A stretch of DNA of 64,000 bases from Nocardia wallacei (GCF_014466955.1 NZ_AP023396.1:6076001-6140000), one strand, 5' to 3'; shown: positions 9,104-20,786, counted from the first letter of the stretch. The notes: generated from the letters alone by a model not told the origin. A program made the numbers and translations.

Positions 9104-9544
9104 TCAGTCCGCGTCCGCCTCCAGCTTGGGCACCAGGCGCTCCAGCATGCCCTCGAGCAGCCGCTCCTCCGCGGGCGACAGCTCGGCGAGCGCCTGGTAG
9201 GCGCGCACCTGCGCGCCGCGAATCCGCTCGGCCAGTTCGCGGCCCGCGTCCGTCGCGGCCAGGTACTTGACCCGCCGATCGGACGGATGCACCGTGCGCC
9301 GGACCAGGCCGCGCGACTCCATCCGGTCGGCGACCCCGGTCAGATTCGACGGGTCGCACGCCAGCCGCCCGGCCAGCACCCGCATGGGTAGTTCGGCCGG
9401 CGGCTCGTTGAGCGCCAGCAGCAGCTTCGCCTGCGTCAGCGTGAGCCCGTGGCCCTCGGCCGCGGTGAGGAAATCGTGCAGGTACGCGGACACGAATCGC
9501 GAGATCAGCACCGCGAGCGCACTCTGCGTTGTGCCCGGTGTCAT
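9104..9544 (-). CDS. MarR family transcriptional regulator
   Basis: A 146-residue MarR-type winged-helix repressor (MRVLAGRLACDPSNLTGVAD recognition region, wing DRRVKYLA). It is divergent from an MFS drug-efflux-type transporter at 9644. The intergenic region contains nested TTGAAG/CTTCAA inverted repeats, so it most likely represses the transporter and itself. It is convergent with the HxlR gene, with four bases between stops. Confidence 0.9.
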   Translation of the reverse strand: MTPGTTQSALAVLISRFVSAYLHDFLTAAEGHGLTLTQAKLLLALNEPPAELPMRVLAGRLACDPSNLTGVADRMESRGLVRRTVHPSDRRVKYLAATDAGRELAERIRGAQVRAYQALAELSPAEERLLEGMLERLVPKLEADAD

Positions 9545-9596
9545 TGCACCGATCCTACCGCCACGATTGACAACCGCGATCTTTGAGCCCTTAGAT

Positions 9597-9629
9597 GCTT
9601 GAAGACTTCAAACATATCTTGCTTCAAGC
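9597..9629. promoter_or_regulatory. MarR-type operator upstream of the MFS gene
   Basis: GCTTGAAG (9597-9604) and CTTCAAGC (9622-9629) are perfect 8-bp inverted arms. A further palindrome, TTGAAGACTTCAA (9599-9611), shares the left arm. The site lies 15 bases before the transporter start and about 50 bases upstream of the divergent marR start. Confidence 0.75.
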
Positions 9630-9643
9630 TTCTGGAGGTGTCC

Positions 9644-11077
9644 GTGGCCGCACGCAACGGCTCGCTGCTGACCGGCATCCTGGCCTTCGCGGCGATGATC
9701 GTGACGGTGATGCAGACCCAGGCCGTGCCGATCCTCGGCCTGATCGCCACCGACCTCGGCGTATCGACCACCTCGGTGAGCTGGGTGACGACCGCGACGC
9801 TGCTGTCGGCGGCCGTGTGCACGCCGCTGCTGGGCCGCGTCGGCGACCTGTACGGCAAGAAACCGACGCTGCTGGGCGTGCTGGCGGTGGCCGCGGTCGG
9901 CTCGGCCGTCTCCGCGCTGGCCGGATCGCTCGGCATGCTGCTGGCCGGAAGGACGCTGCAGGGCGTCGCGACGGCGATCTTCCCGCTGGCACTGGCCATG
10001 CTGCGCGAAGAGATTCCGGCCGCGCGGCTGCATCACGCGATGGCCATCGTGAGCGGCACGCTCGGCTTCGGCGGCGGTCTGGGACTCGTCGCCACCGGCC
10101 TGCTCACCAAGGGCAGCGATCCGGACTACCACGTCGTGTTCTGGTTCACCGCCGGGCTTTCCGTGCTCGCGCTGCTCGCCGCCGCGATCGCGGTACCGGC
10201 CACCGGCGTGCGACACCCGGGCAGCGTGGACCTGCCCGGCGCGGGCACGCTGGGCGGATTCCTGATCCTGCTCCTCCTACCGATCTCGCAGGGTCACGAG
10301 TGGGGCTGGACTTCGGCCGCGACGCTGGGCTGCCTCGCCGCGTCGGCCGCGCTCGCGGTGCTGTGGGTGGTCACCGAGCGGAAGGTGGCGGCGCCGCTGG
10401 TGGATCTGCGGATGTTCACCCATCGTCCGGTGCTGTTCACCAACCTCGCCGGGATGTTCGTCGGTTTCACGATGTTCCTGCTGTTCATGGGCATCTCGTA
10501 TCTGGCCCAGATGCCGCAGCACGTCACCGGGTACGGCTTCGAGGCCTCCATCCTGCGGGCGTCGGTGGAGTATCTGCTGCCGACCGCGCTGGCGTCGATG
10601 GTGGCGGCGCCGGTCGGCGGCATCCTGGTCGGGCGGCTGGGCGGGCGGCCGGTGCTCGTACTCGCCGGACTGGTCGGCGTCGCCGGATTCGCCTGGCTGG
10701 CGCTCGCGCACGCCGCCGCGGCCTCGGTGATCGGGGGCGGTGTGGTGGTCGGTGTGGCGATCAGCCTCGCCTACGCGGCCATGCCCGCGCTCATCGCGGG
10801 TGCGGTGCCGCACCATCAGAGCGGCATCGCCAACGGGATCAACTCCATCTCCCGGACGGTCGGCAGTTCGCTGGGCAGCGCCGTCATCACGACCCTGCTG
10901 ACCGCGAAGCTGCTCCCCCGGCTGCCGCTGCCCGCCGAGGGACAGTTCACCATCGCCTTCTGGGTGGGCGCGGGCGCTTGTGCCGCAACGGTTCTCGCCG
11001 CGCTGGCCGGTCTGCGTCCGGAGTCGCGCGATGAGTTCGCCGAGACACCGGCGGCGGAGGTCGCGGCCGTGCGGTAG
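9644..11077 (+). CDS. MFS transporter, DHA2-like drug efflux family
   Basis: A 477-residue multi-pass membrane protein of the major facilitator superfamily. It has about 13-14 hydrophobic segments, and motif A is present as LGRVGDLYGKK near residue 60. The DHA2-type drug/H+ antiporters are the closest match; the substrate is unknown. I place the start at GTG 9644, five bases after GGAGG, because upstream in-frame starts fall inside the operator. Control by the divergent MarR protein is likely. Confidence 0.88.
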   Translation: MAARNGSLLTGILAFAAMIVTVMQTQAVPILGLIATDLGVSTTSVSWVTTATLLSAAVCTPLLGRVGDLYGKKPTLLGVLAVAAVGSAVSALAGSLGMLLAGRTLQGVATAIFPLALAMLREEIPAARLHHAMAIVSGTLGFGGGLGLVATGLLTKGSDPDYHVVFWFTAGLSVLALLAAAIAVPATGVRHPGSVDLPGAGTLGGFLILLLLPISQGHEWGWTSAATLGCLAASAALAVLWVVTERKVAAPLVDLRMFTHRPVLFTNLAGMFVGFTMFLLFMGISYLAQMPQHVTGYGFEASILRASVEYLLPTALASMVAAPVGGILVGRLGGRPVLVLAGLVGVAGFAWLALAHAAAASVIGGGVVVGVAISLAYAAMPALIAGAVPHHQSGIANGINSISRTVGSSLGSAVITTLLTAKLLPRLPLPAEGQFTIAFWVGAGACAATVLAALAGLRPESRDEFAETPAAEVAAVR

Positions 11078-11081
11078 CCGC

Positions 11082-11504
11082 TCAGTACGGGGCGGGCTTG
11101 TTCGTTCGCGCCCACTCCTTTTCGGCGTCGGTGCCGGGGCCGGGCGGGAACAGTCCGGCGATCATCCAGAGATCGCGCGGCGACTCGTAGGTGTGGAACT
11201 CCCAGTGCAGTCCGCGATCTCGGGTGTAGGGCTCCATGACGGCGTTGAGTCGAGCGGTGGAGCGCCTGCGTAGTTCCGGGTCGTCCAGGTGACGCGCCAG
11301 GTGTTCCACGACGATTCGTACCGTATCGGCCGCGGGTCGCCCGCCGACGTAGAACGCGGACCGCGGGACCTCCTCGAACAGCACGACCACGTAGAAGGCG
11401 GGCAGTCCGAAGCCGGTGTACAGCTCGGTGACGTCCGCCGCGAAATCCTGTCTGTCCTGCTCCGAGTAAGTGTTCGCGGGATGGTAGATGCGCCACAGTG
11501 GCAT
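11082..11504 (-). CDS. Tautomerase-superfamily protein (cis-CaaD / Tautomerase_3 type)
   Basis: A 140-residue protein that keeps the N-terminal proline (MPLWRIYHP) that acts as catalytic base in tautomerases after Met removal. Its length and the C-terminal WEFHTYE and RTNKPAPY segments match the cis-3-chloroacrylic acid dehalogenase-like branch, where many members are promiscuous hydratases. It is convergent with the MFS gene, with four bases between stops. The physiological substrate is unknown. Confidence 0.8.
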   Translation of the reverse strand: MPLWRIYHPANTYSEQDRQDFAADVTELYTGFGLPAFYVVVLFEEVPRSAFYVGGRPAADTVRIVVEHLARHLDDPELRRRSTARLNAVMEPYTRDRGLHWEFHTYESPRDLWMIAGLFPPGPGTDAEKEWARTNKPAPY

Positions 11505-11547
11505 GGGGGTGTCCTCTCGTGTGCACGGAATCCGTTGCGCGACAGCG

Positions 11548-12249
11548 TCAGCGGGCGATCCGGAGGGTGAGGTTCTCCACCGGTCCGGCCAGCGCCGCCT
11601 TCACCCGCCTCGTCACCTCGTCGACCAACACCTCGGTGTCACCGGCCTCGACACCGTCGAATACGGCCGCGGCCACTCGGCTCGGATCGATCTTGTCGAC
11701 CGCCAGCTGCCGGACCATATCGGTATCGGCGAAGCCGAGATGCACCCCGACCACCTGGGTCCCCTGGGCGGCCAGTTCCAGCCGCAGCGAGTTGGTGAGC
11801 GACCAGAGCGCCGCCTTGGACGCGCCGTACGCCGCCGCGCCCGCGCCCCACGACAGGACCGAATGAATGTCCACCAGCGCACCCCCGCCCTTGGCCGCCA
11901 GCACCGGCGCGAACGCCTGGGCGACTCGCAGCGGGCCGAAGACGTTGGTATCGAAAGTCGCTACGACATCGGACATTTCGGCCGTCAGCAGCGGCGCCGG
12001 ATGCAGCACGCCCGCATTGTTGACGACGATCTCGGCGTCACTCGCGCGCGCCGCCGCGGCCGCCACGGACGTCGGATCGGTGACATCCAGAGCGAACGAT
12101 TCGACCCGGGGATCGTCGGCGGGGCCGGGCTCGCGCGCGGTCGCGTAGACCTTGGCGGCACCGCGGCGCAGCAGTTCGTCGACGAACGCCTGCCCGAGTC
12201 CGCGCCGGCCACCGGTCACCAGCGCGACCGCGCCCTCGATTGTGCTCAT
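11548..12249 (-). CDS. Short-chain dehydrogenase/reductase
   Basis: A 233-residue SDR with the NAD(P) motif TGGRRGLGQAF at about 12-22, the NNAGV motif near 81, and catalytic Ser/Tyr/Lys (HSVLSWG, YGASKAA). Arg residues in the TGGRRG turn suggest NADPH preference (inference). It is divergent from a TetR gene and separated from it by an AT-rich palindrome at 12280-12301, so it is probably the TetR target. Substrate unknown. Confidence 0.9.
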   Translation of the reverse strand: MSTIEGAVALVTGGRRGLGQAFVDELLRRGAAKVYATAREPGPADDPRVESFALDVTDPTSVAAAAARASDAEIVVNNAGVLHPAPLLTAEMSDVVATFDTNVFGPLRVAQAFAPVLAAKGGGALVDIHSVLSWGAGAAAYGASKAALWSLTNSLRLELAAQGTQVVGVHLGFADTDMVRQLAVDKIDPSRVAAAVFDGVEAGDTEVLVDEVTRRVKAALAGPVENLTLRIAR

Positions 12250-12279
12250 GTGTCATCTCTTCCGCGTCGTAGTAGATTT

Positions 12280-12301
12280 TTAGATTATGTCCATCATCTA
12301 A
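12280..12301. promoter_or_regulatory. TetR operator between the SDR and tetR genes
   Basis: TTAGAT (12280-12285) and ATCTAA (12296-12301) are perfect inverted arms separated by 10 bases. They lie in a locally AT-rich stretch that should contain both divergent promoters. Confidence 0.7.
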
Positions 12302-12371
12302 CTGGATGCGCAAGACTGGAGGCGCCGATCGCATGCAGTGGGCGTGCGACGGCTCGACGGAAGGGGTAGGC

Positions 12372-12947
12372 GTGCCGAGAACGTCTCGGGCACAGGCGGA
12401 ATCGCATCGCAGGGAGGTACTCGACGCCGCGGCGGCACGGGTGCGTGAACGCGGCACGGCCGCGGTGACCGTGCCCGAGGTGATGGCGGCCGCCGGGCTG
12501 ACGCACGGCGGCTTCTACCGCCATTTCGACTCCAAGGACGACCTGATCGCCCAGGCGTGCACGGCGGCGTACGCCGAGAAGATCCGCGAGATGGAGCAGA
12601 TCCGGGCCGCCAGCGCGGACGAGGCGGCGGCCCGGCGCGCGTTCATCGCCCGGTACCTGTCTGCCACCCACCGTGACGCCGCCGGGCGCGGATGCGGGAT
12701 CGCCGCCCTGGCCGGGGATGTCGGGCGCGCAGAGCCGGACAGCCCGCTACGGCGCGCCTATCTCGACGGCATCCGCAATATGCTGGGCAAGCTCGCCGAA
12801 TACGGCGAACGCCCCGCCGACGACCGCGCGGTTCTCGTCGAGTTGTCGGTGCTGGCCGGCGCCCTCCTGCTCTCCCGTGCCACCGCCGGCGACGAGCTGT
12901 CACAGGAGATCCTCGACGCGGCCAGGGAGTTCCTGCTCGACAGATGA
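12372..12947 (+). CDS. TetR/AcrR family transcriptional regulator
   Basis: A 191-residue regulator with HTH VPEVMAAAGLTHGGFYRHF in residues 35-53 and a C-terminal domain of the TetR_C_33/YxaF-like type (GCGIAALAGDV). I chose GTG at 12372, which follows GGAAGGGG, over an in-frame ATG 66 bases upstream. The divergent SDR and the palindrome between them point to a local regulator-target pair. Confidence 0.87.
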   Translation: MPRTSRAQAESHRREVLDAAAARVRERGTAAVTVPEVMAAAGLTHGGFYRHFDSKDDLIAQACTAAYAEKIREMEQIRAASADEAAARRAFIARYLSATHRDAAGRGCGIAALAGDVGRAEPDSPLRRAYLDGIRNMLGKLAEYGERPADDRAVLVELSVLAGALLLSRATAGDELSQEILDAAREFLLDR

Positions 12948-12980
12948 CCAGGCGTTACCCGCACCGAATCCGCCGCATCG

Positions 12981-13475
12981 TCAGTCGGATTCGCGCAGGC
13001 CCAGGTCTTTCTCGGCGTGGAGTAGGGCGAGGACGTCGAAGCCGGAGTGCAGCATCTCGTCGACGCCGACGTCGTCGGAACGCTGGTGCAGGTAGGCCAG
13101 GGCCTCGAGCGCCGTCTCGCTGCCCGCCACGCGCAGCGCTTCGGCGCGGCTGACCGGTCCGTCACCGCAGTTCTGGTGGATGACGTAGGCGTACAGGATG
13201 CGGCGGACGTCCTGCTGGACCTCGGTCGCCTTCAGGTAGGTGTTGATCTCCGCGGCTGCGGCGGTGCGGGAACCGTCGGACTCCACGACCGTGGCCGTAT
13301 AGGTGTAGTTCCGTTCCGATTTGGTCCAGCGCGCGCCGGTCAGATGTCCGGTCCGGAAGCCCACATCCGCGAGCCGCTCGGCGATCTGTAACGGATCCTC
13401 GGAGCGCAGATAGCCGGCAGCCGGCTCATCGAGCCCCGCCCGCTGCGGGTACGCCTCGTAGACGACCTTGATCAC
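12981..13475 (-). CDS. Conserved hypothetical protein, unrecognised
   Basis: A 164-residue soluble protein with no signal peptide or membrane segment. The N-terminal half looks like a small alpha/beta module (RTGHLTGARWTK, YTYTATV). The C-terminal half is helical and acidic (ALEALAYLHQRSDDVG). Codon use matches its neighbours. It is convergent with the TetR gene and shares no evident function with the flanking genes. The ATG at 13475 has no strong ribosome binding site. Confidence 0.65.
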   Translation of the reverse strand: MIKVVYEAYPQRAGLDEPAAGYLRSEDPLQIAERLADVGFRTGHLTGARWTKSERNYTYTATVVESDGSRTAAAAEINTYLKATEVQQDVRRILYAYVIHQNCGDGPVSRAEALRVAGSETALEALAYLHQRSDDVGVDEMLHSGFDVLALLHAEKDLGLRESD

Positions 13476-13658
13476 GAGGCAACCCTAACCGACACCACCC
13501 CCACGAACGCCCCGCCTGCACAACCTCGGTCATCCCCCCAGCACCACACCCGCTTTCCCCACCCTCCCCCACCCGAAATCCCACGGGCACCGCACCCACC
13601 ACCAACGCCGTGGTGCCCCATGCCGACCGAAGGCTGACCCCCGACGGATACATCGCCG

Positions 13659-14414
13659 CTAGGGTTTTCGGGCCTCGATGAGGGTGCGGGAGGAGTGGGC
13701 CAGGAAGGGGCCTTGTTGTTCGATCAGGTTGTGCAGGGTGTGGAGACGGGTGCGGTGGGAGTCGACGGTGAAGCCGGGGACGATCCAGATCACCTTGCGC
13801 AGGAAGTAGACGATCGCGCCGATGTCGTGGAACTCCATGCGCAGCCGCTCGTGCCGCTGGTCCACGACCTCGAGCCCGGCCGCGCGGGCCGCCGCGGCCT
13901 CGTCGTCGGGGTGGCGCTCGCGGCGGGCCTCGGGTTGCGGTCCGAGGAAATACTCGACCAGCTCGAACACGCTGGCCGGGCCGACGTGCTGGGCGAAATA
14001 GGTGCCGCCGGGCCGGAGCACCCGGGCGATCTCGTGCCAGTGGACGGTCGCCGGATGTCGGCTGGTCACGAGGTCGAATGCCGCGTCGGCGAACGGCAGC
14101 GGGGGTTCGTCCGGGTCGGCGACCACCACGGCGCCCCGCGGGTGCAGGAGCGCGGTGGCCTTCGCGATGTTCGGCGGCCACGACTCGGTGGCGACCATCG
14201 TCGGCGGGAACACGGCCGCTTCGGCGAGGACTTCACCGCCGCCGGTCTGGATATCCAGTGCGGCCGTCGCGCTCGCGAGCCGCGCGCTCATCGCGCGCTG
14301 ATAGCCCCAGGACGGACGCTGTTCGGTAGCCCGCCCGGCCAGCCAGGAGAAGTCCCACCCCGCCACCGGTGCCGCTTCCGCCTCCGCCAGTAGGTCGTCG
14401 AATGTCCGGTCCAT
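13659..14414 (-). CDS. SAM-dependent methyltransferase (class I)
   Basis: A 251-residue class I methyltransferase. Motif I is DIQTGGGEVLAEA (about 55-67), followed by VVVADPDEPPLPFADAAFDLV and the post-motif region HEIARVLRPGGTYFAQHVG. The family of DUF-type methyltransferases with this order modifies small molecules; the substrate cannot be told. I take ATG 14414 (MDRTFDDLL) over an upstream TTG. The 183 bases downstream of the stop are C-rich with no gene. Confidence 0.87.
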   Translation of the reverse strand: MDRTFDDLLAEAEAAPVAGWDFSWLAGRATEQRPSWGYQRAMSARLASATAALDIQTGGGEVLAEAAVFPPTMVATESWPPNIAKATALLHPRGAVVVADPDEPPLPFADAAFDLVTSRHPATVHWHEIARVLRPGGTYFAQHVGPASVFELVEYFLGPQPEARRERHPDDEAAAARAAGLEVVDQRHERLRMEFHDIGAIVYFLRKVIWIVPGFTVDSHRTRLHTLHNLIEQQGPFLAHSSRTLIEARKP

Positions 14415-14541
14415 GCCCGCGCATTCTGCCGACAACTCGGCCGGGTTTCGAATGAATTCCCCACTACCGGTGCCGGGGGGTGTGGGGATTCTCCGGATCG
14501 GACCGAGTCGGTGATCGCGGCCGCCGCCGTCGATCCCCGGG

Positions 14542-14967
14542 CTAACCGCCGAAGACGCCGCAGCCGAATCCGAGCGGGACGCCCTGGCCGACGCGCAGGC
14601 CCAGCGGGGCGGGCGGCAGTTCGGCGGGCTGGCCGTCCTGGACCGCGGTCAGCGTGTGCGGGCCCTGGGTGGCGGGGACCCATCCGGCCAGCGCGTAGGC
14701 GCCGGCGGGCCGGACCCGGGCGACGGGAACTCCGTTGTCGTAGAAGGTGACCGGGGCCGCGGGGTCGTCCACGAACGCCTGCAGGGTGTAGCGGCAACCG
14801 GTGCCGTAGTTCGTCGCGCGGCCGACGCTCAGATCGGGTGTGGCGCCGAGCCTGGTCACCGACGCGTCGGCGGGCTGGGCCGCCAGCAGTCCGAACGCCG
14901 CGGCGGCGACGGCTCCCGCGGCGACCGTGCTCGCCCGGCGGGCCGGAGTCCTCGAAATCATGTGCAT
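14542..14967 (-). CDS. Small exported protein, function unknown
   Basis: A 141-residue protein with a clear Sec signal peptide: basic start (MISRTPARR), hydrophobic Ala-rich core, and a likely cleavage after ADA near residue 36. The mature part is about 105 residues and has two cysteines (YGTGCRYTLQ and the C-terminal FGCGVFGG) that could form a disulphide. Its segment VTFYDNGVPVARV and the spacing resemble a bacterial Ig-like fold (inference). The ATG at 14967 follows GAGGAA. Divergent from the YdeP-type gene. Confidence 0.75.
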   Translation of the reverse strand: MHMISRTPARRASTVAAGAVAAAAFGLLAAQPADASVTRLGATPDLSVGRATNYGTGCRYTLQAFVDDPAAPVTFYDNGVPVARVRPAGAYALAGWVPATQGPHTLTAVQDGQPAELPPAPLGLRVGQGVPLGFGCGVFGG

Positions 14968-15118
14968 AGTTCCTCGTCGTATCGGGTGCTCGCTGCGCGG
15001 TACCCGGCACCCTACCGCGTAAGCTCGACCACCTGGGACGGTTTGTGCCGCCACTGGTCCCCGCCGGTCACCACCGGTCGATCGACGGATCCGTCGTAGG
15101 CAGGAGGACGAGACAGTC

Positions 15119-17422
<2,304 letters not shown>

Positions 17423-17441
17423 GCGACACCGAGGCCCCGCA

Positions 17442-18293
17442 GTGAGCAGAGTTACCGCACGCCGCAAGACACTACGACTCACGCCCGACGGCCAGATCCG
17501 CCGGCCGGACACCCTGGCCGTCGAGGAGCCCCTGGAACTGCGCGTCGACGGGCGCTCCCTCACCGTCACCATGCGCACACCCGGCAGCGACATCGATCTC
17601 GCACACGGCTTCCTGCTGGGCGAGAACATCATCGGCTCGCGCGACGACATCGTCTCGGCCCGCTACTGCGCGGGCACCGACGAGAACGGGCAGAACACCT
17701 ACAACGTGCTCGATATCCAGTTGCGTACGCCCACACCGGTTCCCGCCCGCAACTTCCTCACCACCAGCGCCTGCGGCCTCTGCGGCAAGACCGCGCTCGA
17801 CGAGGTCCGCACCCGCACCCGATTCCCCCTGCCCGCCACCGGCCCGCTTCTCGACACCGCCGTCCTCGCCACACTCCCCGGTGAATTGCGTTCGCGCCAA
17901 TCGGTGTTCGACGCGACCGGCGGCCTGCACGCAGCGGGCCTGTTCACCGCCGACGGCGTCGCCCTCGCGGTGCGCGAGGACGTCGGGCGGCACAACGCGG
18001 TGGACAAGGTGATCGGCTGGGCGCTGCGCGAGAATCGCGTGCCCGCAACCGATCTCGTTCTGATCGTCAGCGGCCGCGCCTCCTTCGAGCTGGTGCAGAA
18101 GGCCGTCATGGCGGGGATACCCGTGCTCGGCGCCGTCTCCGCGCCCAGCTCGCTGGCCGTGGACCTGGCCGAGGAGTCCGGACTCACGCTGGCCGGATTC
18201 CTGCGCGGCGACACCATGAACATCTACACCGGGGCACATCGGCTGCGGCTGCCGGACACCGCGGCCGCGAACGGTGCTACGCTGCGCCACTAG
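17442..18293 (+). CDS. fdhD: FdhD, sulfurtransferase for formate dehydrogenase maturation
   Basis: A 283-residue FdhD/NarQ protein that carries sulphur from a cysteine desulfurase to the Mo cofactor of formate dehydrogenases. The sulphur-carrying motif CGLCGK is at about residues 109-114. The conserved EDVGRHNAVDKVIG and the SGRASFELVQKA segment are also present. GTG start at 17442. It lies directly downstream of the YdeP-type oxidoreductase, its probable client; the second Mo enzyme at 6335 may be another. Confidence 0.95.
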   Translation: MSRVTARRKTLRLTPDGQIRRPDTLAVEEPLELRVDGRSLTVTMRTPGSDIDLAHGFLLGENIIGSRDDIVSARYCAGTDENGQNTYNVLDIQLRTPTPVPARNFLTTSACGLCGKTALDEVRTRTRFPLPATGPLLDTAVLATLPGELRSRQSVFDATGGLHAAGLFTADGVALAVREDVGRHNAVDKVIGWALRENRVPATDLVLIVSGRASFELVQKAVMAGIPVLGAVSAPSSLAVDLAEESGLTLAGFLRGDTMNIYTGAHRLRLPDTAAANGATLRH

Positions 18294-18321
18294 AACACGT
18301 TTCAATTCAGTGGGAGTGTGC

Positions 18322-18702
18322 ATGGCAGCGCAGCAGATCCGCGCGGCGGTCGAACGGTACGTGCAGCTGGTGGCCACCGGCCCGACCGCGGACATCCTGG
18401 CGCTCTATGCGCCCGACGCGATCGTGGAGGATCCCATCGGCAGCGAACCGCGCCGCGGGCACGCCGCCATCGGCGAACTCTACGACGTCCTCGCACAGGT
18501 CCAGCGGAAGACCGAACTGGACGCCGTACGCGTCAACGGCCGCCACGCCGCGGTCTCCTTCACCCTGATTACCGAAGCGGGCGGCACCCGCATGACACTG
18601 TCGCCCATCGACGTCATGGAGTTCGACGACGAGGGCCGCATCACCAGCATGCGCGCCTACTGGGGTCCCGACGACGCGAAGGTCGACCCGCTCGAGGGCT
18701 GA
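18322..18702 (+). CDS. Ketosteroid isomerase-like / NTF2-like protein
   Basis: A 126-residue cone-shaped NTF2-fold protein. It keeps the delta5-3-ketosteroid isomerase pattern: RYVQLVATG near the N-terminus (catalytic Tyr), ALYAPDAIVEDPIGSEP (catalytic Asp), and a late Asp in SPIDVMEFDDEG. Isomerisation of a steroid enone is therefore plausible but unproved. I prefer the ATG at 18322, which follows GGGAG, over an in-frame ATG 48 bases upstream. It is not obviously part of a steroid-degradation cluster here. Confidence 0.8.
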   Translation: MAAQQIRAAVERYVQLVATGPTADILALYAPDAIVEDPIGSEPRRGHAAIGELYDVLAQVQRKTELDAVRVNGRHAAVSFTLITEAGGTRMTLSPIDVMEFDDEGRITSMRAYWGPDDAKVDPLEG

Positions 18703-18824
18703 GAACCCACTCGGACCGGTTGCGAAGCGGTCGCCGGTGTGTCTCTATGGAGAAGCTTCGTCGGTCGATGAAGTGCGATTCACCCCGGCGGCCTGCCGCG
18801 TCGCCGGCTCCTAGGAGCTCCACC

Positions 18825-19985
18825 ATGACAACTGGATACGTCTGGAACACCGTGTACGGGTGGGCCGACACCGGCTCGGGCAGCCTGTTCCCCTCCGACG
18901 CCACCGCCGGTCTGCAGCCGATCGGCCATCACCTCGCCCACCCCGACACCAAGCGGCGCTTCCACGAATTGGTTTCGGTCTCCGGGCTTCTGGACGAGTT
19001 GCGATCGATCCGGGCCGTCCCGGCCGGCGAGGAAGACATCCTCCGGGTACACACCCCGGAACATCTGGCGCGGATCCGGGCCGAGAGCCTGCAGCCCAAG
19101 GGCGGCGACGCCGGCGACGGCTGCTCACCGTTCGGCCGCGGCGGATACGAGATCGCGGCGCTGTCGGCGGGCGGGGCGATCGAACTGGTCAAGGCGGTCG
19201 TCGAGGGAACCGTGGACAACGGCTACGCGCTGGTGAACCCGCCCGGACATCACGCCATGCGGGCCACGGGGATGGGGTTCTGCATGTTCAACAACGTGTC
19301 CATCGCCGCGGCCTACGCCAAGGCGGTGCTGGGCCTGGAACGCGTGGCGATCGTCGACTGGGACGTCCACCACGGCAACGGAACTCAGGACATCTGGTAC
19401 GAGGATCCCTCGGTGCTCACCCTGTCGATCCACCAGCACCTGTGCTTCCCGCCGCAGTCCGGTTTCCGCGAGGAGCACGGTACCGGCGCCGGACACGGAT
19501 ACGCGATCAACGTCCCGCTCCCGCCGGGCAGTGGCGACGCGGCCTACCTGCACGCCGTCGAGCGGGTGGTGGCCCCGGCACTGCGCGCGTTCCGGCCCGA
19601 ACTCGTGCTCGTCGCATCGGGTTTCGACGCGAGCATCCTCGACCCGCTGGCCCGGCAGATGGTCACCAGCAGCGGCTTCCAGCAGCTCACCCGCGCGCTG
19701 CTCGACCTCGCCGCGCAGCTGTGCGCCGGGCGGATCGCCTTCGTCCAGGAAGGCGGCTACAGCCCGCACTACGTCCCCTTCTGCGGTGTGGCCGTACTCC
19801 GGGAGCTGCTCGGAAAGGAATATGTCGCCGACCCCTACACACCGATCGTCAGCACCCAGGGCGGCGACGTTCTGCTCGAGCACGAGGCGGCCGCCATCGA
19901 GGCCGCCGTCCCGTTGCTGACAGTGCTGACCGAGCGCGGCGGCGACCGTTCCGGCGGATCTCGCGAGCTGACCACCGCGCCCTAG
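18825..19985 (+). CDS. Histone-deacetylase-family amidohydrolase (class II type)
   Basis: A 386-residue arginase/deacetylase-fold zinc hydrolase. The catalytic His pair is in NPPGHHAM, the zinc ligands are in DWDVHHGNG and SGFDASILDP, and a Tyr-containing GGYSPHY ends the site. Bacterial relatives deacetylate acetylpolyamines or acetylated lysines; which applies here is unknown. The ATG at 18825 follows AGGAG. It is preceded by a 120-base gap, so it is probably transcribed separately from the isomerase-like gene. Confidence 0.9.
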   Translation: MTTGYVWNTVYGWADTGSGSLFPSDATAGLQPIGHHLAHPDTKRRFHELVSVSGLLDELRSIRAVPAGEEDILRVHTPEHLARIRAESLQPKGGDAGDGCSPFGRGGYEIAALSAGGAIELVKAVVEGTVDNGYALVNPPGHHAMRATGMGFCMFNNVSIAAAYAKAVLGLERVAIVDWDVHHGNGTQDIWYEDPSVLTLSIHQHLCFPPQSGFREEHGTGAGHGYAINVPLPPGSGDAAYLHAVERVVAPALRAFRPELVLVASGFDASILDPLARQMVTSSGFQQLTRALLDLAAQLCAGRIAFVQEGGYSPHYVPFCGVAVLRELLGKEYVADPYTPIVSTQGGDVLLEHEAAAIEAAVPLLTVLTERGGDRSGGSRELTTAP

Positions 19986-20079
19986 TCCACCGCCCCCTTC
20001 GCCGCCCCTTGTCCACACCGAATGTCCGGTTTACGGTTGGCAGCATCCGATCTGGCGGGGCGGCGAACGGGAGGATCCC

Positions 20080-20610
20080 ATGCGGATCTCGGTGCAGCGT
20101 GCGGGCGACAACTTGCGGGTGCGGATGCGGCTGGACGTGAACCGGCGGCGGTGGCTGATCACGACCGTCGGGCTGTGGTTGCTGACGCTGACCGGTGTGA
20201 TCACCGGCCTGTGGGCGGTCGTGGCTCCGGCCGCGTGGTTTCGCGCCTATCCCGGCCTCGGGCTGAAGTGGGTGTCCGCCGACGGTCCGTTCAACCATCA
20301 TCTGTCCGCCGATGTGGGCGCGTTCTTCCTGGCGCTGGCGGCCGTCTCCGCCGCGGCGCTGTACTACGCCGACAGCCTGCTCGCCCGCGCCGCCGGGCTG
20401 GGCTGGCTGGTCTTCGGGGTGCCGCACCTGATCTATCACCTGGCCCACCGACCGGACGAGATGTCCACCGCCAATTACGTTTTCAGCCTGATCGCGGCCC
20501 TGCTGCTACCCGTGCTCGGCGCCGCCGTACTCATCGCCGCACCCCGCGAGCGCGTCCAACTGCGCGACCCGGCGCCCTTCACCATCCGCCTGCCCGGCCG
20601 CAAACGCTGA
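20080..20610 (+). CDS. Small multi-pass membrane protein, unknown
   Basis: A 176-residue protein with a basic N-terminus and four hydrophobic segments at about 27-50, 78-95, 102-118 and 131-153. HHLSADVGAFFLALA lies between them. The pattern is that of a DUF-type actinobacterial integral membrane protein related to DoxX-like proteins (inference). The ATG at 20080 has GGGAGG upstream. No functional link with its neighbours is visible. Confidence 0.75.
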   Translation: MRISVQRAGDNLRVRMRLDVNRRRWLITTVGLWLLTLTGVITGLWAVVAPAAWFRAYPGLGLKWVSADGPFNHHLSADVGAFFLALAAVSAAALYYADSLLARAAGLGWLVFGVPHLIYHLAHRPDEMSTANYVFSLIAALLLPVLGAAVLIAAPRERVQLRDPAPFTIRLPGRKR

Positions 20611-20766
20611 CGCGCGCGAGAAACTCTCGTCTGCCCGGCCGCACATATCGTCCTCGCGAGCATCTCCGGACCGGACGATGAATTCTCCCGCGCCGCGCCG
20701 TCGTAACAAGTACAGCCGCTCAGGCGATCCGGAACATACGGGATAAAGGTTCAACGGCGAACCACG

Positions 20767-20786
20767 GGGGATCAACGGCGATCCCC
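20767..20786. terminator. Possible bidirectional hairpin between convergent genes
   Basis: GGGGATC (20767-20773) and GATCCCC (20780-20786) form a perfect 7-bp stem with a six-base loop between the membrane-protein gene and the convergent marR gene. There is no T run. The rest of this 234-base gap shows no convincing gene, only a 22-codon ATG frame at about 20677. Confidence 0.4.
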